From Ramlibacter humi (GTDB lineage Bacteria; Pseudomonadota; Gammaproteobacteria; Burkholderiales; Burkholderiaceae_C), in contig NZ_SMLK01000001.1 of NCBI RefSeq assembly GCF_004681975.1, positions 930,001 through 994,000 on the forward strand: a stretch of DNA of 64,000 nucleotides. Reading direction: 5' to 3'. The notes under the pieces are model-generated. The model was not told the origin of the DNA and did not search any database. It was given only the letters and a program-made list of their open reading frames with translations. The translations under genes were made by a program, and so were the position numbers. The first letter of the stretch is position 1. Each line of letters starts with the position of its first letter. Shown piece by piece: positions 39,701 through 48,249 of the stretch.

Positions 39701-41757
39701 CATACCGGCTGGCCGACTGGCACGTCGCCAGCGACGACGTGAACTACCGGCGCTTCTTCGACGTGAACACGCTGGCTGCGCTGCGGATGGAGCGGCCCGA
39801 GGTGTTCGAGGCCACGCACGCGCGCGTGCTGCAGTGGCTGCAGGACGGCCACCTGGACGCGCTGCGCATCGACCACCCCGACGGGCTGTCGGACCCGCAG
39901 CAGTATTTCCAGCGGCTGCAGGCGCGCTTCGCGCGGCAGGCCGAAGTCGCGGGCCGCGAGCCGCGCGCGCTGTACCTGGTCGCCGAGAAGATCCTGGCCG
40001 AGCACGAGCCGCTGTCGCACCTGTGGCCGGTGCACGGCGACACCGGCTACCGCTTCGCCACGCTGGTGAACGGGCTGTTCGTCGATTCGCGCCAGGTCGT
40101 GGCGCTGGACCGCAGCTACCGCGGGTTCACCGGGCTGCAGGACGACTTCGGCGAGGTGGCTTACCAGGCCAAGCGGCTGATCATCGGCACCTCGCTGTTT
40201 TCCGAGCTGAACTGGCTGGTGGAAGCCGCGTACCGCATCACGCGCGTCAACCGCCGCCGCTGCGACTTCACGCGCAACCGCCTGCGGCTGGCGCTGGCGG
40301 AGATCGCTTCGGGCTTCCCGGTGTACCGCACCTACCTGCGCGTGGGCGAGCCGGCCAGCCCCGCCGATCGCCGCCACATCGACTGGGCGGTCGCATCGGC
40401 CAAGCGCCGCCTGGGCGGCAGCGAAGCCGGCGTGCTGGACCACGTGCGCGAACTGCTGCTGGGCGAAGGCGAGCTGGCCGACGTGCCGGCCGACCAGCGC
40501 GCGCGCTTCCTCGCGCGCTGGCAGCAGTTCACCGCGCCGGTGATGGCCAAGGCGGTGGAGGACACGGCGTTCTACCGCTACCTGCGACTGACGTCGCTGA
40601 ACGAAGTGGGCGGCGAGCCGGCCAGCTTCGGCATCTCGGTGGCGGCCTTCCACGGGTCCAACCAGGCGCGCGCGCGCCATCGCCCGCACTGCCTGCTGGC
40701 GACCTCGACGCACGACAGCAAGCGCGGCGAAGACACGCGCGCGCGCATCGACGTGCTGTCCGAAGTGCCGCAGCTGTGGAACGACGCGCTTCAGCGCTGG
40801 TCCGGCTGGGCCGAGCTGTACCTGGGCGAGACCGAGTCCGGCTACGCGCCCAGTCGCAACGACATCTGGCTGCTGTTCCAGACGCTGGTGGGCATCTGGC
40901 CGGCCGAAACGCCACACGCGCAGGAGCGCGAGGACCTGCGCAAGCGTGTGCAGGACTACATGCGCAAGGCGGTGCGCGAAGCCAAGCGCCATACCAGCTG
41001 GGTCTGCCCCGACCAGACTTACGAGGAAGCACTGGCGCGCTACGTGGACGCGATCCTGCGGCCCGGCCAGCCCAACCCCTTCGTCGACGAACTGCAGAAG
41101 TTCACCGCGCGCCTCGCGCCCTGGGGCTTCCGCAACAGCCTGGCGCAGGTCGCGCTGAAGCTCACGGTGCCGGGCGTGCCCGACATCTACCAGGGCTGCG
41201 AGCAGTGGAACTTCAGCCTGGTGGACCCGGACAACCGGCGCCCGGTGGACTTCGGCAAGCTGGCGCGGTCGCTGGCCGAGCTGAAGGCGCAATGCCGCGA
41301 CGGCATGCCGACCGCGGCGATGTGGCAGCAGCTGCAGGCACGGGCGGCCGATGGCCGGGTGAAGCAGCTGGTGACGTGGCGGCTGCTGCAGCTGCGCGAG
41401 CGGTTCGCGCGGCTGTTCCGCGATGGCGCTTACCAGCCGCTGCCGGCGGAAGGCCCGGCCGGCGATCACGCGCTGGCTTTCGTGCGCGTGTGGGATTCGC
41501 AGGCGGTGATCGTGGTCGCGGCGCGATTGACGTGCACGCTGTGCGGCGGCGACGAATCGCGCTGGAGCCCCGAACTGTGGCGCGGCACCCAGGTGCGCGC
41601 GGCCGAAGCCGCGGGCCTGCGCCGCTGGGGCCGCTGGCGGCACTGGTTCACCGGGCATGACCTGCGCGTCGGCGACGACGGGCTGCCGCTGGAAAACGTG
41701 TTCGCGGGCGCGGGCGGCCTGCCGTTTGCCGTGCTCGTGGCCGAGGAAACGTCGTGA
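36724..41757 (+). CDS. malQ-treY: Fusion protein: 4-alpha-glucanotransferase (MalQ) plus maltooligosyltrehalose synthase (TreY)
   Basis: A 1677-residue bifunctional enzyme. Residues 1 to about 700 are a GH77 amylomaltase: WGIGDFGDLRRLVDTAA, SPYSPSSRTALNPVYLD, nucleophile Asp459 in LRMDHVMALMRLFWI and acid Glu503 in VIGEDLGNV. From about residue 714 (ATIPVATYRVQFHEGCRFAD) it is a GH13 TreY. It has YSSPYLRARPGSTHGYDIID, DLVPNHMGV, nucleophile Asp1050 in LRIDHPDGL, acid Glu1088 in YLVAEKILAEHE, and TSTHDSKRGEDTRARI. MalQ rebuilds short maltodextrins into longer chains and TreY converts their reducing end to a trehalose unit, which TreZ then releases. ATG 36724 is chosen; upstream codons are repeat. 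No strong ribosome-binding site is visible. The stop overlaps the glgA start. Confidence 0.95.
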   Translation: MSLENNDFDDLARQAERHGVALRYHSFWGEDKQVAPEVLDQALTSMGLRHTPEPQSQGLPPVQVVQENAPSRIAWHGAGTRWSITSERGGAPLHQGDVQHDADHAAIHLPALPAGYWHLTLDGDPQALCVVAAAPRKCWAPSALLEGQRWWGCTIQLYALRSGRNWGIGDFGDLRRLVDTAARQGASFIGLSPLHALFPHRPEVASPYSPSSRTALNPVYLDVQALADLSGCDEARRKLHDEEFQDRLRRLREAELVDYPGVASAKEEMLAILWRHFEQHEMHPGSSRGAHFVRFMQEREDTLGLHALFEALQAHLHAADANAWGWPAWPDEYKDPRGAAVQAFRRDHASAVQFRFWLQWLAEVQLESVQRYAKTRGMGLGLYCDLAVGVNEGGAETWVQPSLYALGMHVGAPPDPLNALGQDWGLPPLNPVQLKAARYQPFIETLRANMRHSGALRMDHVMALMRLFWIGGQGGTYVTYPLEDLLGILALESHRHQCLVIGEDLGNVAPAMREAMRERCLLSYRPLLFERTEDGSFRQPPDWQPQALAVVSTHDLPTLRGFWLGEDLEQIAKLGLFPGDGARERAVIDRSQDRARLLLALQHQNLLPPDTNAQPTSVPDATPPFVAAVYAYLARTPSWLVGVQLEDVTGQLLQVNVPGTTEDRFPNWRRKISVAVEDLASDERFAAVAAVLRAERTGPAPESAPAELPALETATIPVATYRVQFHEGCRFADVAEAVPYLHDLGISHLYSSPYLRARPGSTHGYDIIDHGAINPEVGDERDFERMCRALRRHGMGQMLDLVPNHMGVLEADNAWWLEVLEHGQASSHAQTFDIEWSPAAPEMRGRVLLPVLGDHYGRVLESGELQLHFSRESGEFGLRYWDHRFPIDPATYPDILAVLPAPPAQDEAESDSHAVVESVLASFERLPPRDSQEDDQRRARVRDAAIYKRNLARLVARNDWLAHWIDSCVQRFNGTAGDPASFDLLDKLISRQAYRLADWHVASDDVNYRRFFDVNTLAALRMERPEVFEATHARVLQWLQDGHLDALRIDHPDGLSDPQQYFQRLQARFARQAEVAGREPRALYLVAEKILAEHEPLSHLWPVHGDTGYRFATLVNGLFVDSRQVVALDRSYRGFTGLQDDFGEVAYQAKRLIIGTSLFSELNWLVEAAYRITRVNRRRCDFTRNRLRLALAEIASGFPVYRTYLRVGEPASPADRRHIDWAVASAKRRLGGSEAGVLDHVRELLLGEGELADVPADQRARFLARWQQFTAPVMAKAVEDTAFYRYLRLTSLNEVGGEPASFGISVAAFHGSNQARARHRPHCLLATSTHDSKRGEDTRARIDVLSEVPQLWNDALQRWSGWAELYLGETESGYAPSRNDIWLLFQTLVGIWPAETPHAQEREDLRKRVQDYMRKAVREAKRHTSWVCPDQTYEEALARYVDAILRPGQPNPFVDELQKFTARLAPWGFRNSLAQVALKLTVPGVPDIYQGCEQWNFSLVDPDNRRPVDFGKLARSLAELKAQCRDGMPTAAMWQQLQARAADGRVKQLVTWRLLQLRERFARLFRDGAYQPLPAEGPAGDHALAFVRVWDSQAVIVVAARLTCTLCGGDESRWSPELWRGTQVRAAEAAGLRRWGRWRHWFTGHDLRVGDDGLPLENVFAGAGGLPFAVLVAEETS

Positions 41758-43235
41758 AGATCCTGTTCGCCACGCCCGAGTGCGCGCCGTTCGTGAAGAC
41801 CGGCGGGCTCGGCGACGTCAGTGGCGCGCTGCCCACCGCGTTGGCGGCGCTGGGCCACGACGTGCGCGTGCTGCTGCCCGCCTACCGCGGCATGAAGGTC
41901 GCCGGCGAAGTCGGCGATTCGGTGGACCTGCCCGCGGAAGACGGCTGGCCCGCGGCGCAGTTGCTGACCGTGAAGCTGGACAGCGGCGTCACCATGCTGC
42001 TGCTGGCCTGCCCTGCCCTCTACCAACGCGCCGGCGGCCCCTACGTCGACGCGTCGGGGCAGGACTACCTGGACAACGTGCGGCGCTTCGGCTTCCTCAG
42101 CCGCATCGCGGCGAAGCTGGGCACGTCGGCCAGCCCGCTGGGCGAATGGCAGGCCGACGTCGTGCACTGCCACGACTGGCCCGCGGCACTCGCGCCGCTG
42201 TACCTGGCGCATGCGCGCGAGCGCAACGTGCACGGGCACGTCGCGGCCAGCGTGCTCACCATCCACAACCTGGCGTTCCAGGGCGTGTTCGACATGCACC
42301 ACGCCGACCTGCTGGGCATCCCCGGCTATTGGCGCGGCATGGACGGCGTGGAGTTCTGGGGCCAGTTGTCGATGCTCAAGGGCGGCCTGCAGTTCGCCGA
42401 CGCCATCACCACCGTCAGCCCGAACTACGCGAGCGAGATCCAGACGCCGGAGTTCGGCTGCGGCCTGGATGGCGCGCTGCGCTGGCGGCGCGAACACCTC
42501 ACCGGCATCCTGAACGGCATCGACATGCAGGTGTGGAGCCCGCAGGTGGACGAGCTGCTGCCCGCGCGCTTCGGCCCGGGCGACATGGCGGGCAAGACGC
42601 GCAACAAGGCCATGTTGCAGGCGCAGTGCGGCCTCGCGCCCGACCCCGAAGCGCTGATGTTCGGCATGGTGAGCCGGCTCACCTCGCAGAAAGGCATCGA
42701 CCTGGTGCTGGCGCGCCTGCCCGAGCTGCTGGAAGGCGGCGCGCAGCTGGTGGTGCTGGGCAGCGGCGATGCGGGCCTGCAGAAGGCACTGACCGACGCC
42801 GCCGCCAGGTCGCCGCGCGCGATGCACGTGACGCTGGGCTTCAACGAGCGGCTGGCGCACATGATCGAAGCCGGCGCGGATGCCTTCCTCATGCCCTCGC
42901 GCTTCGAGCCTTGCGGGCTGAACCAGATGTACAGCCAGGCGTACGGCACGCCGCCGCTGGTGGGCGGCACGGGCGGGCTGGTCGATTCGGTGCTGGACGC
43001 CACCGAGGATCCGCACAAAGGCACCGGCTTCGTGATGCGCACCGCCGACGAGGAAGGGTTCTCCAACGCGGTGCAGCGGCTGCGGCGGGCGTGGATCGAT
43101 CCCGTGACCTGGCGCCGCATCCAGGCCAATGGGATGGCGCAGCCTTTTGGCTGGGAGGCGAGCGCGAAGCGTTACGTCGAGGTGTACGCCGACGCGATGG
43201 AGCGCGCCACGCCGAAGTTCTTCGCGACGGCTTAG
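41754..43235 (+). CDS. glgA: Glycogen synthase
   Basis: A 493-residue GT5 glycosyltransferase adding glucose from ADP-glucose to glycogen. It has the N-terminal ADP-glucose motif KTGGLGDVSGALP, HCHDWPAALAPLYL, TIHNLAFQG and the C-terminal GT-B motif PSRFEPCGLNQMYSQAYGT with GGTGGLVDSV. The GTG start at 41754 overlaps the stop of the upstream fusion gene (GTGA), and MKILFATPECAPFVKTGG aligns with the normal N-terminus. It is the last gene of the operon and is followed by family A repeats. Confidence 0.96.
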   Translation: MKILFATPECAPFVKTGGLGDVSGALPTALAALGHDVRVLLPAYRGMKVAGEVGDSVDLPAEDGWPAAQLLTVKLDSGVTMLLLACPALYQRAGGPYVDASGQDYLDNVRRFGFLSRIAAKLGTSASPLGEWQADVVHCHDWPAALAPLYLAHARERNVHGHVAASVLTIHNLAFQGVFDMHHADLLGIPGYWRGMDGVEFWGQLSMLKGGLQFADAITTVSPNYASEIQTPEFGCGLDGALRWRREHLTGILNGIDMQVWSPQVDELLPARFGPGDMAGKTRNKAMLQAQCGLAPDPEALMFGMVSRLTSQKGIDLVLARLPELLEGGAQLVVLGSGDAGLQKALTDAAARSPRAMHVTLGFNERLAHMIEAGADAFLMPSRFEPCGLNQMYSQAYGTPPLVGGTGGLVDSVLDATEDPHKGTGFVMRTADEEGFSNAVQRLRRAWIDPVTWRRIQANGMAQPFGWEASAKRYVEVYADAMERATPKFFATA

Positions 43236-43250
43236 AGGGAGGCGCAAGCC

Positions 43251-43339
43251 GTGGATCCCCGCCTTCGCGGGGATGGCGCCAACCCTCGTCATTCCCGCAA
43301 CGCCAACTTCCGTCATTCCCGCGGAGGCGGGAATCCACC
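43251..43339. repeat. REP-like palindromic elements, family A (copy 5, three units)
   Basis: GTGGATCCCCGCCTTCGCGG-GGATGG (43251-43276), a partial CGTCATTCCCGC (43287-43298) and a full CGTCATTCCCGCGGAGGCGG-GAATCCACCG (43311-43340). They lie between convergent glgA and the LysR gene and could act as a terminator. Confidence 0.88.
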
Positions 43340-43349
43340 GCTTCCTGTC

Positions 43350-44270
43350 TTAACCGGGGCAGTTCGCGCCGAGATCTTCTTCCTTCACCTGCTCGCCCAG
43401 GAAATCGAGAAACCGCCGCACCGCCGGCACCATGCCGCGGCGTGACGGGAACACGGCGTGCAGCACGCCGGGCGCGGGGTTCCAGCCCGGCAGCGCTTCC
43501 ACCAGCGTGCCTCCGCGCATCTCGCGCGCGCAGATGTAGTCGGGCAGGATGCCCATGCCCAGGCCTTCGGTGATGGCGTGCTTCACCGTGAGCAGGTCGT
43601 CGGCGACGAACACGGGCCGGTGCGCGAGCTCGTAGCGCTCGCCCTGCGGGCCCTGAAGTACGAGGCTCGCGCGGCCGTCAACCGCGGACATCGCGACGGT
43701 ACTCAGCCGGGGAAGATCAGCCGTCGAGGCCGGCCGCCCCTCGCGCTCCAGCTGCGCGGGGCTGGCGACCAGCAGGGCACGCGTGCGCGCGAGCCGCTTG
43801 ACCACCAGGCTGCCGCTGTCGTCCACCGTGGGGCGCACGCGCAGCGCGACGTCGAAGCCTTCCTGCACCAGGTCCACCACGCGGTTGGTCACCTGCATCT
43901 CGATGCGCACGAACGGGTGCCGCGCCAGGAACGCCGGCAGCAGCGGCCCGATGTTGATCTGCGCCAGCGTCACCGGGCAGGCCACGCGCACGGTGCCGCG
44001 CGGCTCGTCGTGGAAAGCGGCCACCGCTTCCTCGGCCGCCTGCGCCTGCTCGCGCATCGCCACGCAGTGGCGGTGGTACAGCTCGCCCGCTTCGGTCAGC
44101 GACAGCTTGCGGGTCGTGCGATGCAGCAGCCGCACGCCCAAGCGCCCTTCCAGCTCGGCCACGCGCCGGGACAGCGTCGACTTGGGCAGGCCGAGGGTGC
44201 GCCCGGCGGCAGCAAAGCTGCCCTGGTCCACCACCTCGGCGAACAGCAGCATGTCGTTCAGGTCTTGCAC
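43350..44270 (-). CDS. LysR family transcriptional regulator
   Basis: A 306-residue regulator. The N-terminal winged helix-turn-helix is [20 protein letters not shown] (about 17-36), followed by [20 protein letters not shown]. The effector domain starts near residue 90 ([20 protein letters not shown]). It is transcribed divergently from the azoreductase gene with a 110-base gap, the classic arrangement for a LysR activator of its neighbour, so it probably senses a quinone- or azo-type electrophile. The start is GTG 44270; an internal ATG at 44252 is possible but would trim the conserved first residues. Confidence 0.92.
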   Translation of the reverse strand: MQDLNDMLLFAEVVDQGSFAAAGRTLGLPKSTLSRRVAELEGRLGVRLLHRTTRKLSLTEAGELYHRHCVAMREQAQAAEEAVAAFHDEPRGTVRVACPVTLAQINIGPLLPAFLARHPFVRIEMQVTNRVVDLVQEGFDVALRVRPTVDDSGSLVVKRLARTRALLVASPAQLEREGRPASTADLPRLSTVAMSAVDGRASLVLQGPQGERYELAHRPVFVADDLLTVKHAITEGLGMGILPDYICAREMRGGTLVEALPGWNPAPGVLHAVFPSRRGMVPAVRRFLDFLGEQVKEEDLGANCPG

Positions 44271-44293
44271 GGGGGCGGCTCCGATCGTTCCAT

Positions 44294-44306
44294 GATTGCA
44301 ACAATC
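44294..44306. promoter_or_regulatory. Candidate LysR operator
   Basis: A short perfect palindrome GATTG-CAA-CAATC lies in the gap between the divergent LysR and azoreductase genes, with the T-N11-A pattern typical of LysR binding sites. Confidence 0.5.
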
Positions 44307-44380
44307 TATCCCGAAACCAGGGACTTATCAGGCGACCGGTTCATTTCCACAATCAATCCATTCCTTTGGAGGACCTTGAA

Positions 44381-45007
44381 ATGAAACTGCTGCACATCGA
44401 TTCCAGCCCGCTGGGCACCGCTTCCGTCTCCCGCCAGCTCACCCGCGAGACCGTCGCCGAGTGGACCGCCCGCCACCCCGGCACCGTGGTCGAGCACCTC
44501 GACCTGGCCGTGAACGCGCCGGCTCACCTGGACATGGACTCGCTGGGGTTCAAGCTGGGCATCGCCGCCAACGACCTCACGGAAGAGCAACGCCGCGAGA
44601 ACCTGCTGTCGGAGCAACTGGTGAGCCAGTTCCTGGCCGCCGACGTGGTGGTGATCGGCGCGCCCATGTACAACTTCAGCGTGCCGACGCAGCTGAAGGC
44701 GTGGATCGACCGCATCGCGCAAGCCGGCCGCACGTTCCGCTACACCGCCCAAGGCCCGCAAGGCTTGGCCGGCGGCAAGACCGTGATCATCGCCTCGACT
44801 CGCGGCGGCGTTTACTCGAACGCCCCGGTGGACCACCAGGAAGGCTACCTTCGCACGGTGCTCGGCTTCATGGGCGTGACCGACGTGCACATCGTGCGCG
44901 CCGAGGGCATCGCGATGGGCGAAGAGGCGAAGGCCAAGGCCATCGCTTCAGCGCGCGCCGACATCGACCGGCAAACGGCGGTGGCCGACGAAGCTATCGC
45001 TGCCTAG
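44381..45007 (+). CDS. azoR: FMN-dependent NADH-azoreductase
   Basis: A 208-residue flavoenzyme of the AzoR family, reducing azo bonds and, more relevantly, quinones with two NADH. Motifs: the N-terminal phosphate loop [17 protein letters not shown], the FMN loop [19 protein letters not shown] and STRGGVYS (the Gly-Gly flavin contact). A strong TTTGGAGGA precedes ATG 44381. It lies opposite a LysR gene that probably controls it. It is followed by a C-type repeat. Confidence 0.93.
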   Translation: MKLLHIDSSPLGTASVSRQLTRETVAEWTARHPGTVVEHLDLAVNAPAHLDMDSLGFKLGIAANDLTEEQRRENLLSEQLVSQFLAADVVVIGAPMYNFSVPTQLKAWIDRIAQAGRTFRYTAQGPQGLAGGKTVIIASTRGGVYSNAPVDHQEGYLRTVLGFMGVTDVHIVRAEGIAMGEEAKAKAIASARADIDRQTAVADEAIAA

Positions 45008-45023
45008 TTCAGGGGCCGCTGAA

Positions 45024-45153
45024 AGCGGACTCCCTTGCGCAGAGTTCGCAGAGGTGACGCAGAGATCGCAGAGGAAAAAACTTTAAGTTTTCTTTGTCTT
45101 CTCCGCGTCCTCTGCGCTTCCTCTGCGAACTCTGCGTAAGGGAGTCCGCTCCC
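45024..45153. repeat. CGCAGAG-rich palindromic element, family C (copy 4)
   Basis: AGCGGACTCCCTTGCGCAGA onward (45024-45080) is mirrored by the segment ending TGCGTAAGGGAGTCCGCT (45134-45151). It lies between the convergent azoreductase and FMN-reductase genes and is likely a shared terminator-like hairpin. Confidence 0.88.
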
Positions 45154-45157
45154 AGTC

Positions 45158-45715
45158 TCACATCTTCGCGTGCATCTTCACCCAGGCCACGTACCGGTCT
45201 ATCCAGGTCTGCAGGAACTTGCGGGTGTCGGGGTTCGCGATGTGGCCCTTGTCGTCGAACAGGCCTTCCTTGTTCTGGACGAAAGCCTCGGGCTGGCCCA
45301 TCGTGGGCATGTCCAGGTAGGCCAGCATGTTGCGCAGGTGCTGCTGCGCCAGCGCGGTGCCGATGGCGCCGCCGGACATGCCGATCACGCCGGCGGGCTT
45401 GCCGGCCCAGGCGCTCTGGCCGTAGGGACGCGACGCATGGTCGATGGCGTTCTTCAGCACGCCGGGGACCGAGCGGTTGTACTCGGCCGTCACGAACAGC
45501 ACGCCCTGCGCGTTGGCCACTTCGGACTTCAGGCGCTTCACGTTGGCGTGCTGGTTCGAATCGTCGTCCTGGTTGTAGAGCGGCAGGTCGCCGATGGCGA
45601 CGTGCTCGAAGCTGAAGTCCTGCGGCCCCAGCGCTGCCAGCGCCAGCGCCAGCTTGCGGTTGATCGAATCCTTGCGGAGGCTGCCGACGACGACGGCGAT
45701 GCGGTACTTGTCCAT
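45158..45715 (-). CDS. NADPH-dependent FMN reductase family protein
   Basis: A 185-residue flavodoxin-fold reductase. It has the phosphate loop VVGSLRKDSINRKLALAL, the FMN segment VTAEYNRSVPGVLKNAIDHA (the typical TPEYN-S-x-PG variant) and VIGMSGGAIGTALAQQHLR. This group includes chromate and quinone reductases. It may work with the convergent azoreductase in reductive detoxification, but that is only contextual. ATG 45715 gives the canonical N-terminus; no clear ribosome-binding site precedes it. Confidence 0.9.
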   Translation of the reverse strand: MDKYRIAVVVGSLRKDSINRKLALALAALGPQDFSFEHVAIGDLPLYNQDDDSNQHANVKRLKSEVANAQGVLFVTAEYNRSVPGVLKNAIDHASRPYGQSAWAGKPAGVIGMSGGAIGTALAQQHLRNMLAYLDMPTMGQPEAFVQNKEGLFDDKGHIANPDTRKFLQTWIDRYVAWVKMHAKM

Positions 45716-45818
45716 GGGAGGGCGGGGATGAGGTTGGAAGACCAACCATTGTGGCGACCGGTGGCCCGCCTTGGGGGCAAAGGGATACCACCGGAGACGA
45801 TTGAATCAGCCGATGGGT

Positions 45819-46835
45819 TCAGGCCGGGCGCAGCCGCATCTCGCGCCGCCACGCCTCGGGCGTGCGGCCGGTCCAGCGCTTGAACGCGCGGAAAAACGAA
45901 CTGGGCGTGGCGAAACCCAGCAGGAAGGCGATCTCTTCCGCCGTGACGCTGTGACCGCGCAGGTAGTCCAGCGCGGATTCGCGCCGCGCCTCGTCCAGCA
46001 GCGCGGTGAAGCTCAGGCCGTGTTCGGCCAGCCGGCGCTGCACGGTACGGCTGCTCATGTGCAGCTGGTCAGCCACCGCGTCCAGCGTCGGTTCGCTGCC
46101 GCGCAGCAGGCGCCGCACGGCTTGCGCGGCGCGCGGCCGGAAGCCGTCTTCCTCCACCGGCGCCACCATGCGCCCCAGGTGCGCCTCGGCGGCGGCGACC
46201 AGCGCCGCGCCCACGGAAGAATTCGCGCTGACCAGCGGCAGGTCCAGGTCGCTCGCGCGCAGCACCAGGCTGTCGTCTTCCGCTTCGAAGGTGACGGGGC
46301 AGCCGAAGGTTTCGCCGTAGAGCCGCCGGTACGCCGGCGCGGCCTGGCGCACGGTCACCGCCACCGGCGTCACTTCACGGCCCGTGACCAACCGCGAGAA
46401 CGTGAGCAGCGAAGCCAGTTCCATGTCGATGCGCGCCTGCGCGTACGGGCGCGGCGGCAGTACGCAGGCGACGCGGATGGTGGCGCGATCGCCGCGGCGG
46501 TCCACCTCGTACACGTCGCCCCACACCAGGCGGTTGTAGCGGGCCTTGCGTTTCAGCGCCGTGCCCAGGTCCGGGCTGCTCATGGCCGCGATCCCCACGA
46601 TGCCGAAGCGCTCGGGCCGCAGGCGGCTGCCCGCCTTCAGCCCGAAAGCCGGGTCGGCCAGCGCTTCCCACGCGGCGAGCATGAAGCGGTCGACGTCGGC
46701 GAACGACACGCCGGTTTCCAGGCTCGCCGGCTCGATGCCGAGGCGGCGAGCCAGAGAAGCGGGGTCCACACCCGCATCGCGGATCGCGTCCAGCAGGTTG
46801 CGCGGCAGGGGCGCCAGGGGCGTAGCGTTGTCCAT
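45819..46835 (-). CDS. AraC family transcriptional regulator
   Basis: A 338-residue regulator. The N-terminal domain of the arabinose-binding-like OruR/ArgR type occupies about residues 20-205. The C-terminal AraC helix-turn-helix pair comprises LDAVADQLHMSSRTVQRRLA and EEIAFLLGFATPSSFFRAFK followed by RWTGRTPEAWRRE. The target is unknown; the divergent metallo-beta-lactamase-fold gene 135 bases away is the nearest candidate. ATG 46835 is preferred because an upstream extension is Ala/Arg/Pro-rich and unconserved-looking. Confidence 0.9.
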   Translation of the reverse strand: MDNATPLAPLPRNLLDAIRDAGVDPASLARRLGIEPASLETGVSFADVDRFMLAAWEALADPAFGLKAGSRLRPERFGIVGIAAMSSPDLGTALKRKARYNRLVWGDVYEVDRRGDRATIRVACVLPPRPYAQARIDMELASLLTFSRLVTGREVTPVAVTVRQAAPAYRRLYGETFGCPVTFEAEDDSLVLRASDLDLPLVSANSSVGAALVAAAEAHLGRMVAPVEEDGFRPRAAQAVRRLLRGSEPTLDAVADQLHMSSRTVQRRLAEHGLSFTALLDEARRESALDYLRGHSVTAEEIAFLLGFATPSSFFRAFKRWTGRTPEAWRREMRLRPA

Positions 46836-46970
46836 GGTCGAAGTCAGCGGGCCGATGATAGGCTGCGCCTGCCGCGTGACGTGCCGGGCGAGTGGATTGG
46901 CGCATGGCGCCACGCCCGCGGGTGCAGACCGCCCTACCCTCGCTGCCATCGACCTGGAGAGGAGACCGCC

Positions 46971-47018
46971 ATGACCACCGCCGCCCTGCCCGCCTTCTTC
47001 GTGGGGACGCGCGCATGA
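46971..47018 (+). CDS. Possible 15-residue leader peptide overlapping the hydrolase start
   Basis: ATG 46971 opens a 15-codon frame (MTTAALPAFFVGTRA) ending in a TGA that overlaps the ATG of the next gene (ATGA at 47015-47018). The strong GAGAGGAGACC ribosome-binding site is placed for this short frame, not for the hydrolase ATG. It may serve only to couple translation. Confidence 0.45.
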   Translation: MTTAALPAFFVGTRA

Positions 47019-48115
47019 ACCGGCTGCGCTGCCGCGCTTGCGGTCCGCTCTTCGCCGCGCTGGGCGGGCTGGGCTTCACCGCCGGCGCCGGCGCGGCCGA
47101 TTGCGACCCGCGCTTCGCCAATTCGCCGCAGTTCGTCGCCGCCGACTGCACGTTCCGGAACGGTCCCAATCCCGACCTGCCCGGGCAGCGCGGCAGCTGG
47201 GACATCTGGAAGCGCTTCCTGCTGGAGAAGAAGGTCGGCACGGTGCCGGAAGACCCGATCCCCGTGCGCACGCTCACGCGCGCGGCGCTGGATTCGCTGG
47301 ATGTCACGGCCAACCACGTCATCCGCCTGGGCCATTCGTCGCACCTGCTGAAGCTGCGCGGCACCTTCTGGCTGATCGATCCGGTGTTCGGCCCGCGCGC
47401 TTCGCCGCTGACGTGGGCGGGCCCCAAGCGCTTCCACGAACCGCCGCTGGCGCTGGCCGACCTGCCGCCCATCGACGGCCTGGTGCTCTCGCACGACCAC
47501 TACGACCACCTGGACGAGCCCACCATCACCGGCCTGCTGGGCAAGGTGAAGCGCTACTTCGTGCCCTTGGGCGTGGGTGCGCGGCTGCGCGCGATGGGCG
47601 TGGCGGCCGACCGCATCGAGGAATACGACTGGTGGCAGTCTGGCAAGCACGGCGAAGTGGAACTCGTCGCCGCGCCGGCGCAGCACTTCAGCGGCCGCTC
47701 ATTGTTCGACCGCAACAAGACGCTGTGGGCTTCGTGGCTGCTGCGCAGCGGCGGCGAAAGCATCTTCTACAGCGGCGACTCGGGCTACTTCCCCGGCTTC
47801 GCCGAGATCGGCAAGCGCCTGGGCCCGTTCGACATCGCGCTGATGGAAAACGGCGCCTACGACAGCTACTGGCCCGCCGTGCACATGCGCCCCGAAGAGA
47901 CCGTCAAGGCTTTCCGCGACCTGGGCGCGCGCACGCTCTACCTGGTGCACAACAGCACCTTCGATCTGGCCTTCCACGGCTGGCGCGAACCGCTGGAGAA
48001 AGTCGCGGCCCTGGCCGAGCAGCAGGGCCTGCAACTGGCCACGCCCGAAATCGGCGAAGTCCTCACCGTCGGCAAGCCGCGGGTGAACACGCGGTGGTGG
48101 GAGGGGCTGAAGTAA
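47015..48115 (+). CDS. Exported metallo-beta-lactamase-fold hydrolase (NAPE-PLD/UlaG-like)
   Basis: A 366-residue metal-dependent hydrolase. An N-terminal hydrophobic signal (about residues 8-31, GLGFTAGAGAADC) suggests export. The metal motif is H160-D-H162-Y-D164-H165 in LSHDHYDHLD. Further ligands are in APAQHFSGR, SGDSGYFPGF (the bridging aspartate) and YLVHNSTFDLAFHGWREP. The layout matches the N-acyl-phosphatidylethanolamine phospholipase D-like subgroup. The ATG at 47015 appears to be reached by coupling from the 15-codon frame upstream. The substrate is not known. Confidence 0.87.
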   Translation: MNRLRCRACGPLFAALGGLGFTAGAGAADCDPRFANSPQFVAADCTFRNGPNPDLPGQRGSWDIWKRFLLEKKVGTVPEDPIPVRTLTRAALDSLDVTANHVIRLGHSSHLLKLRGTFWLIDPVFGPRASPLTWAGPKRFHEPPLALADLPPIDGLVLSHDHYDHLDEPTITGLLGKVKRYFVPLGVGARLRAMGVAADRIEEYDWWQSGKHGEVELVAAPAQHFSGRSLFDRNKTLWASWLLRSGGESIFYSGDSGYFPGFAEIGKRLGPFDIALMENGAYDSYWPAVHMRPEETVKAFRDLGARTLYLVHNSTFDLAFHGWREPLEKVAALAEQQGLQLATPEIGEVLTVGKPRVNTRWWEGLK

Positions 48116-48249
48116 GAAAGCGGACACCCTTGCGCAGAGCGCGCAGAGGTAACGCAGAGATCGCGGAGGAAAACCTTCGAGTTTTCTGTCTTCTCTGCGT
48201 CCTCTGCGCTACCTCTGCGCGCTCTGCGTAAGGGAGTCCGATCCCGCTT
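48116..48249. repeat. CGCAGAG-rich palindromic element, family C (copy 5)
   Basis: GAAAGCGGACACCCTTGCGC onward (48116-48175) is mirrored by GCGTAAGGGAGTCCGATCCC-GCTTTC (48226-48251). It lies between convergent genes, and its right end touches the stop codon of cysE. Confidence 0.88.

Noticed and set aside
36574-41658. Open frame of about 1,700 codons antisense to the malQ-treY fusion
   Set aside because: Third-position GC bias keeps the opposite frame open. The composition is His/Arg/Gln-rich with no domain, whereas the sense strand has two complete enzymes.
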